From an uncultured Collinsella sp. (GTDB lineage Bacteria; Actinomycetota; Coriobacteriia; Coriobacteriales; Coriobacteriaceae): a stretch of 8,325 nt of DNA. The translations under genes were made by a program, and so were the position numbers. Positions 5,499-8,325 of the stretch are shown here, piece after piece. The first letter of the stretch is position 1, and every line of letters starts with the position of its first letter. The stretch lies in assembly GCA_900757495.1 (NCBI GenBank), contig CAAENX010000027.1, forward strand, positions 1 to 8,325, given 5' to 3'. The notes below the pieces were generated by a model. That model searched no databases. It was not told where the DNA came from and saw only the letters and a program-made list of their open reading frames with translations.

Positions 5499-6977
5499 TT
5501 AGAGCATCACGCAAGCGACGGTCAGGATGATGGCGCAGACGACGGAGAGAGCGACGATGAGCTTAAGGGCAAACTTGAGCCAGGTCGTCCACTCGATCTT
5601 GGCCAGGGCAAGACCGCCCATGATGGCGCCGGAGGTCGGGGTGAACAGGTTCACGACACCGATGGCGGCGGAGAAGATCATGACCATGACCTCGGGCGAG
5701 AAGCCGAGCTTAACAGCCAGCGGTCCCATGATGGGCATGGAGACAGTAGCCATGCCGGAGGTCGAGGGGATCAGGAAGGACAGGCCGAAGTAGACCAGGA
5801 AGCTCATGGGAGCGAAGATCACGCCGGACAGGCCAGCCAGAGCATTGGCGGCAGCGTCGAGGACGTAGACGTCGAGGCCGGTGCTAGCCATGAGGACGGA
5901 GATACCACGGGCGAGAGCGATGACGAGGACAACGGACATCATGTCGGCAGCGCCGGTGATGAAGGTGTTGACGATCTGCTTCTCGGACAGGCCACCGATG
6001 ATACCGATCAAGATAGCCATGAGGAAGAACCAGGTGGAAGCCTCGTCGAAGTACCACTGGCCAATGGGCAGGCCGGTGATCAGGGCAGACCAGCCCTGAA
6101 CGATGGCGTTACCGTCGGCGTCATAGACAGCGCCAGCATCGAAGAAGTTGGCGACGCCCTCGTTGAGGTCGGCCAGCGGGATAAAGCCGACGATCATGAC
6201 GACGAAGGTGAAGGCAAAGGCGATCAGAACACCCTTCTGACGACCGGTGAGCTTGACCTCCTTGTGAACCTCGGAAGCAGCCTTGCCGTGAGCCTCTTCG
6301 GCGTCCTTGAGCTCCTGCATCGAAAGGATGGTGGAACCCTTGTCAGCCTTGACCTTCTTGGCATAGCTCATGACGAAGAAGATGGACATGGCAGTGGTAA
6401 CGATCCACAGGACGGCACCGAGGCCGATGATGATGGACTGGTTGACCTCAATGCCAACACCGGTCAGAGCGTCGACGGCAGCGCCGACGGCGAACGGGTT
6501 AACCGTGGAGCCGAGGCAGCCGCAACCAGCGCCAAGCAGGACGGTAGCGGCGCCGACCATGGGGTCGAAGCCAGCAGCCATCATGGTAGCGGCGAGCAGG
6601 GCGTAGAAGGGAACGGTCTCCTCGCACATACCATAGGTGGTACCACCGAGGGAGAAGATGAGCATCAGCACGGGAACGAGCATGATCTCGTTGCCCTTAA
6701 GCTTCTGCACCAGAACGGCAATGCCGTTGTCCAGGGCGCCGGTCTCGGTCATCATGCCGAGGAAGCCGCCGAGGATCATAACGAAGAGGCAGACGGGCAG
6801 AGCGTCAGCGAAGCCCTTGACCGGGGCGGTGCAGAAATCGCTCAGGCGGGCAGCGGTAACCGCGCCACCGGACGTACCGGAGACGATAACGGTAACAACC
6901 GCGACAATTGCCAGCAGAGCAAGAAGAATGGTGAACGATGAAGGCATACCGCGCTTTTTCTTAGCGGTCTCAGTCAT
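5499..6977 (-). CDS. YfcC family membrane carrier, probable arginine/ornithine exchanger
   Basis: This is a 492-residue polytopic inner-membrane protein of the YfcC/DcuC (C4-dicarboxylate anaerobic carrier) type. After a basic N-terminus (KKKRG, 6-10), hydrophobic spans lie near residues 14-33, 60-76, 98-112, 123-137, 143-165, 181-204, 249-268, 315-330, 345-365, 385-403, 428-446 and 468-491. Conserved loops are GGTTYGMCEETVPFY (111-125), GCLGSTVNPFA (153-163), IPSTSGMATVSMPIMGPLA (403-421) and LFTPTSGA (444-451), forming two related halves. A charged loop at about 205-247 is probably cytoplasmic. Members of this family serve as ArcD in streptococcal arc operons. Position behind arcA and OTC suggests the same role here; a peptide or dicarboxylate substrate is possible. 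The start is ATG at 6977, 9 nt after AAGGGGGG, rather than the in-frame ATGs at 6986 (abutting the G-run) or 7004. Confidence 0.88.
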   Translation of the reverse strand: MTETAKKKRGMPSSFTILLALLAIVAVVTVIVSGTSGGAVTAARLSDFCTAPVKGFADALPVCLFVMILGGFLGMMTETGALDNGIAVLVQKLKGNEIMLVPVLMLIFSLGGTTYGMCEETVPFYALLAATMMAAGFDPMVGAATVLLGAGCGCLGSTVNPFAVGAAVDALTGVGIEVNQSIIIGLGAVLWIVTTAMSIFFVMSYAKKVKADKGSTILSMQELKDAEEAHGKAASEVHKEVKLTGRQKGVLIAFAFTFVVMIVGFIPLADLNEGVANFFDAGAVYDADGNAIVQGWSALITGLPIGQWYFDEASTWFFLMAILIGIIGGLSEKQIVNTFITGAADMMSVVLVIALARGISVLMASTGLDVYVLDAAANALAGLSGVIFAPMSFLVYFGLSFLIPSTSGMATVSMPIMGPLAVKLGFSPEVMVMIFSAAIGVVNLFTPTSGAIMGGLALAKIEWTTWLKFALKLIVALSVVCAIILTVACVML

Positions 6978-6986
6978 AGTTCTCAT

Positions 6987-6994
6987 CCCCCCTT
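6987..6994 (-). promoter_or_regulatory. Ribosome binding site deciding the carrier start
   Basis: AAGGGGGG on the minus strand lies 9 nt before the ATG at 6977. It overlaps the coding frame that would begin at 7004 and abuts the ATG at 6986, so 6977 is the best-placed start. Confidence 0.6.
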
Positions 6995-7071
6995 CATAAA
7001 TCATTTACTGATCTCGCCCAAAGCGGCTCTTCCGTGCCGTGCATGTCGCTCGGTGCGAGATTTTTACCAGA

Positions 7072-7109
7072 CAAAAGCGCTCGGGGTGCGCAGCAATGCA
7101 CCCCGAGCG
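7072..7109 (-). terminator. Intrinsic terminator between OTC and carrier genes
   Basis: A perfect 12-bp stem (7098-7109 with 7078-7089, CGCTCGGGGTGC and its complement) has an 8-nt loop and is followed on the minus strand by CTTTTGT. It starts 15 nt past the OTC stop codon. No convincing promoter is seen in the 7005-7071 gap, so the carrier probably depends on read-through, which would lower its expression relative to the enzymes. Confidence 0.8.
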
Positions 7110-7124
7110 AGATGCTAGATGCTC

Positions 7125-8120
7125 TTACTTGAGCGTAGCGTACATGACAGCCTTGATGGTGTGCATGCGGTTCTCAGCCTCGTCGAAGACCTTGGAAGCG
7201 GGACTCTCGAAGACCTCGTCGGTGACCTCCTGCTCGGTGATGCCGAACTGCTCGCACTTCTCGGCGCCAATCGTGGTGTTGGTGTCGTGGAAGCTGGGCA
7301 GGCAGTGCAGGAAGATGGCACCCGGGTTGGCCATAGCCATGACCTCGGAGGTAACACGATACGGGGTGAGCTGAGCGATGCGCTCGGCCCAGACCTCGTC
7401 GGGCTCGCCCATGGAGACCCACACGTCGGTGTAGAGAACGTCGGCACCGGTGACGCCGTCCTTGACGTCGGTGGTCAGCTTGATGGTGCAGCCGTTGGCC
7501 TCGGCGATGGGCTTGCAGGCCTCGATGACGTCGTCAGCGGGCATGCACTCCTCGGGGCCGCAGGCCACGAAGTTCATGCCGAGCTTGGAGCAGACAACCA
7601 TGAGGGAGCGAGCGACGTTGTTCTTGCAGTCGCCCATGAAGACGAGGGTCTTGCCCTTGATGTCGTAGTTGAAGTTCTCCTGGACGGTCAGGATATCGGC
7701 GAGCATCTGGGTGGGGTGCCACTCGGTGGTCAGGCCGTTCCAGACGGGCACGCCGGACTTAGCAGCGAGCTCCTCGACGTCATCCTGGGCAAAGCCACGG
7801 AACTCGATGCCGTCATACATGCGGCCGAGAACGCGAGCGGTGTCCTCGATGGACTCCTTCTTGCCCATCTGCGACGAACCCGGATCGAGGTAGGTGACGC
7901 CCATGCCCAGGTCCATGCCGCCGACCTCGAAGGCGCAGCGGGTACGAGTGGAGGTCTTCTGGAAGAGCAGGACGATGTTCTTGCCCTCGAGATAGCGGTG
8001 CGGAACGCCAGCGCGCTTCATATCCTTGAAGTTCTTGGAGAGCTTGAGCAGGTACTCGATCTCCTCGGTGGTGAGGTCGAGAAGCTTGAGGAAGCTACGG
8101 CCGGAGAGGTTAACACCCAT
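7125..8120 (-). CDS. arcB: Ornithine carbamoyltransferase, catabolic (arcB/argF)
   Basis: Ornithine carbamoyltransferase interconverts citrulline plus phosphate and ornithine plus carbamoyl phosphate in the cytoplasm; in the ADI pathway it runs toward ornithine. At 331 residues it is full length. Carbamoyl-phosphate binding is shown by STRTR (57-61) and HPTQ (135-138). The segment GKKESIEDTARVLGRMYDG (86-104) is typical of the family, FMGDCKNN (161-168) lies at the start of the ornithine-binding domain, DVWVSMG (232-238) is the ornithine loop and HCLP (272-275) holds the catalytic Cys. The C-terminus ENRMHTIKAVMYATL (316-330) is typical. The ATG at 8120 has GAAAGGA 8 nt upstream. The catabolic role rests on its place directly after arcA; sequence alone cannot exclude an anabolic ArgF, and no other arginine biosynthesis gene is visible. 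Confidence 0.95.
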   Translation of the reverse strand: MGVNLSGRSFLKLLDLTTEEIEYLLKLSKNFKDMKRAGVPHRYLEGKNIVLLFQKTSTRTRCAFEVGGMDLGMGVTYLDPGSSQMGKKESIEDTARVLGRMYDGIEFRGFAQDDVEELAAKSGVPVWNGLTTEWHPTQMLADILTVQENFNYDIKGKTLVFMGDCKNNVARSLMVVCSKLGMNFVACGPEECMPADDVIEACKPIAEANGCTIKLTTDVKDGVTGADVLYTDVWVSMGEPDEVWAERIAQLTPYRVTSEVMAMANPGAIFLHCLPSFHDTNTTIGAEKCEQFGITEQEVTDEVFESPASKVFDEAENRMHTIKAVMYATLK

Positions 8121-8174
8121 GGTTCGTATCCTTTCGGAGAAATGAATTCCTTAATTACTTACATACATAATAGT

Positions 8175-8189
8175 GCCCGTTTGACGGGC
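8175..8189 (-). other. Small stem-loop between arcA and OTC genes
   Basis: GCCCGT/ACGGGC is a 6-bp perfect stem with a 3-nt loop, immediately after the 8194-8222 hairpin in transcription order. It has no U-tract and is followed by an AT-rich stretch (8140-8172) leading to the OTC ribosome site. It may stabilise or mark a processed mRNA end. Confidence 0.4.
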
Positions 8190-8222
8190 GAAACCGGTGC
8201 GGTTGTAGGGAGACCGCACCGG
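8190..8222 (-). terminator. Stem-loop after arcA, weak or leaky terminator
   Basis: A 10-bp perfect stem (8213-8222 with 8194-8203, CCGGTGCGGT and its complement) has a 9-nt loop and is followed on the minus strand only by TTTCG. It lies 12 nt past the arcA stop. The short T-run suggests partial termination or an RNA-stability element rather than a full stop. Confidence 0.5.
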
Positions 8223-8234
8223 AAACTGAAAACC

Positions 8235-8325
8235 TTAGAGGTCCTCGCGCCAGAAGGGCATGCTCATGCAGCGCGGGCCGCCACGGCCGCGGGAGAGCTC
8301 GGCGGAGGGCACGACGAGAAGGTCC
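8235..8325 (-). CDS. arcA: Arginine deiminase, C-terminal fragment (cut by window edge)
   Basis: Only the last 29 codons and the TAA stop are visible. The translation contains ELSRGRGGPRCMSMPF and ends in REDL. The GRGGPRCMSMP block is the signature C-terminus of arginine deiminase and carries the active-site cysteine that attacks the guanidinium carbon of arginine. The enzyme hydrolyses arginine to citrulline and ammonia in the cytoplasm. It precedes the OTC gene by 114 bp on the same strand, as in typical arc clusters. The N-terminus and promoter lie outside the window. Confidence 0.93.
   Translation of the reverse strand, partial: DLLVVPSAELSRGRGGPRCMSMPFWREDL

Noticed and set aside
6264..6941. 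A 225-codon + strand frame opposite the carrier gene
   Set aside because: The translation is rich in H, G, E and D, as expected from reading a hydrophobic gene backwards; no ribosome site or neighbour supports it.

Overview
The window (about 60% GC by eye, strong G/C third-position bias) looks like a chromosomal segment from a Coriobacteriia member, most likely Collinsella or a close relative. This is inferred from the combination of a pyrG-xerD pair, a DUF1846 gene, and an arginine deiminase cluster using a YfcC-type carrier; it is not a sequence match. Every gene I can support is on the minus strand, so transcription runs from high to low coordinates.

Layout in transcription order: (1) 8325-5499 is an arginine deiminase (ADI) cluster. 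It holds the last 29 codons of arcA (arginine deiminase, with the active-site Cys region), a complete ornithine carbamoyltransferase (arcB/argF) and a YfcC-family membrane carrier, the probable arginine/ornithine exchanger. Hairpins or terminators separate the three genes. (2) 5498-4943 is about 550 bp without a gene but rich in structure. Five stem-loops follow the carrier stop codon, then a 100-nt near-perfect hairpin ending in a terminator-like core, then a diverged 74-bp tandem repeat. (3) 4942-3461 is a DUF1846 protein gene with its own perfect -10 hexamer and a strong terminator. (4) 3213-2875 is a small winged-helix DNA-binding protein with a long leader and its own terminator. (5) 2696-91 is pyrG (CTP synthase) followed after 2 nt by xerD (tyrosine recombinase), then a gene-free stretch with a palindrome and a 13-bp inverted repeat running off the window edge.

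Functional picture: ADI converts arginine to citrulline, OTC cleaves citrulline to ornithine and carbamoyl phosphate, and the carrier would exchange ornithine for arginine. Carbamate kinase, which would yield the ATP, is not in the window. PyrG makes CTP from UTP; XerD resolves chromosome dimers. The pyrG-xerD neighbourhood is conserved in Actinobacteria. The genes themselves are ordinary. The least explained material is the intergenic structure at 5026-5498.
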